Positions 11,874-12,130 of a DNA stretch of 12,130 nucleotides are shown here, one piece after another; the stretch's first letter is position 1, and each line of letters begins with the position of its first letter. Made by a program: the position numbers and the translations under genes. Origin of the DNA: CAWEPK01 sp049521495 (GTDB taxonomy: Bacteria > Desulfobacterota > Syntrophorhabdia > Syntrophorhabdales > WCHB1-27). The notes beneath the pieces were generated by a model. The model made no database searches and had not been told where the DNA came from. It saw only the letters and a list, made by a program, of their open reading frames with translations. The DNA lies in assembly GCA_049521495.1 (NCBI GenBank), contig JBEKOT010000075.1:1-12130 (forward strand), in the 5' to 3' direction.

Positions 11874-12130
11874 GGGAAAAGAGCCGGGCCCTCCGAAGAC
11901 AGCGTAAGCGCATTTGAAAATACTCCCTTTACTAGCAGCCCGAACACCGCGCCGACTATAGGCGCGGCCGATGGGTTCCCTTCCCGCCAACGCTCTTACA
12001 CCTGCCATTCTCTCTGCCAGTTTCTTTTCTTTTGAGTCTTTCCGTCCATCCCCGGCAAGGCCCTTCCGGAGTATTCCATTTGCGCCATTAATCTACACTC
12101 TCCTAGGGAGGGATCTTACAAGAGGATTCC
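11874..12130. other. Intergenic sequence, no convincing gene
   Basis: No coding frame with family features was found between the operon's upstream sites and the right edge. A hairpin with CCGCGCC/GGCGCGG arms and a 7-base loop (11947-11967) could end a minus-strand transcript entering from the right, but no T run follows. A 30-codon frame on the minus strand (12088-11996) with AGGAGA 10 bases upstream is the only small candidate and is not supported further. Confidence 0.4.

Noticed and set aside
11996..12088. A 30-codon minus-strand frame near the right edge
   Set aside because: It has an AGGAGA 10 bases upstream and a hairpin behind it, but the peptide is short, basic and unlike any family I know. 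Evidence is too thin to call a gene.

Overview
The window looks like chromosomal DNA of a Gram-negative, anaerobic bacterium, most likely a deltaproteobacterium in the broad sense (Desulfobacterota, for example a Syntrophorhabdus- or Syntrophobacter-like lineage). Evidence for this is a Kdo/LPS-type sugar kinase, a periplasmic Spy/CpxP-like protein, a sigma-54 two-component system, an AMP-forming acetyl-CoA synthetase and, above all, a gene that needs selenocysteine. The lineage is inferred from gene content, not from an alignment. No mobile element, CRISPR array, rRNA or tRNA was seen.

Layout: 1-296 (-) is the N-terminal part of a ThiD-like HMP-P kinase cut by the window edge. 472-1287 (-) is a Kdo-kinase/InaA-type sugar kinase. 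1426-1842 (+) is an unrecognised protein. A perfect 15-bp hairpin separates it from the convergent acs gene at 1903-3912 (-), whose upstream region carries a good sigma-70 promoter and a CRP-like palindrome. 4251-4667 (+) is a single-domain response regulator, followed by 4769-5509 (+), a BON domain joined to a SAM methyltransferase. 5527-6198 (-) is an unrecognised protein with an N-terminal cysteine cluster. 6295-6861 (-) is a thioredoxin-fold selenoprotein: an in-frame TGA takes the place of the first active-site cysteine and is followed by a SECIS-like hairpin. 7072-7401 (+) is a small HTH plus zinc-ribbon regulator, and 7421-8032 (-) is a DedA-family membrane protein.

The right third (8090-11708, all on the minus strand) is one apparent operon: a short lipoprotein-like gene, a Spy/CpxP/ZraP-like periplasmic protein, a membrane sensor histidine kinase and an NtrC-family sigma-54 response regulator. 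The set resembles the ZraP-ZraS-ZraR envelope-stress system. Its upstream region has an excellent sigma-54 promoter just before the first gene. Further up is a sigma-70 promoter overlapped by a 20-bp palindrome, with a related palindrome 33 bp away. This is the arrangement expected if the operon's own regulator binds there, represses the basal promoter and activates the sigma-54 promoter.

The most notable items are the selenoprotein, which ordinary gene calling would truncate, and the dual-promoter control region of the ZraPSR-like operon.
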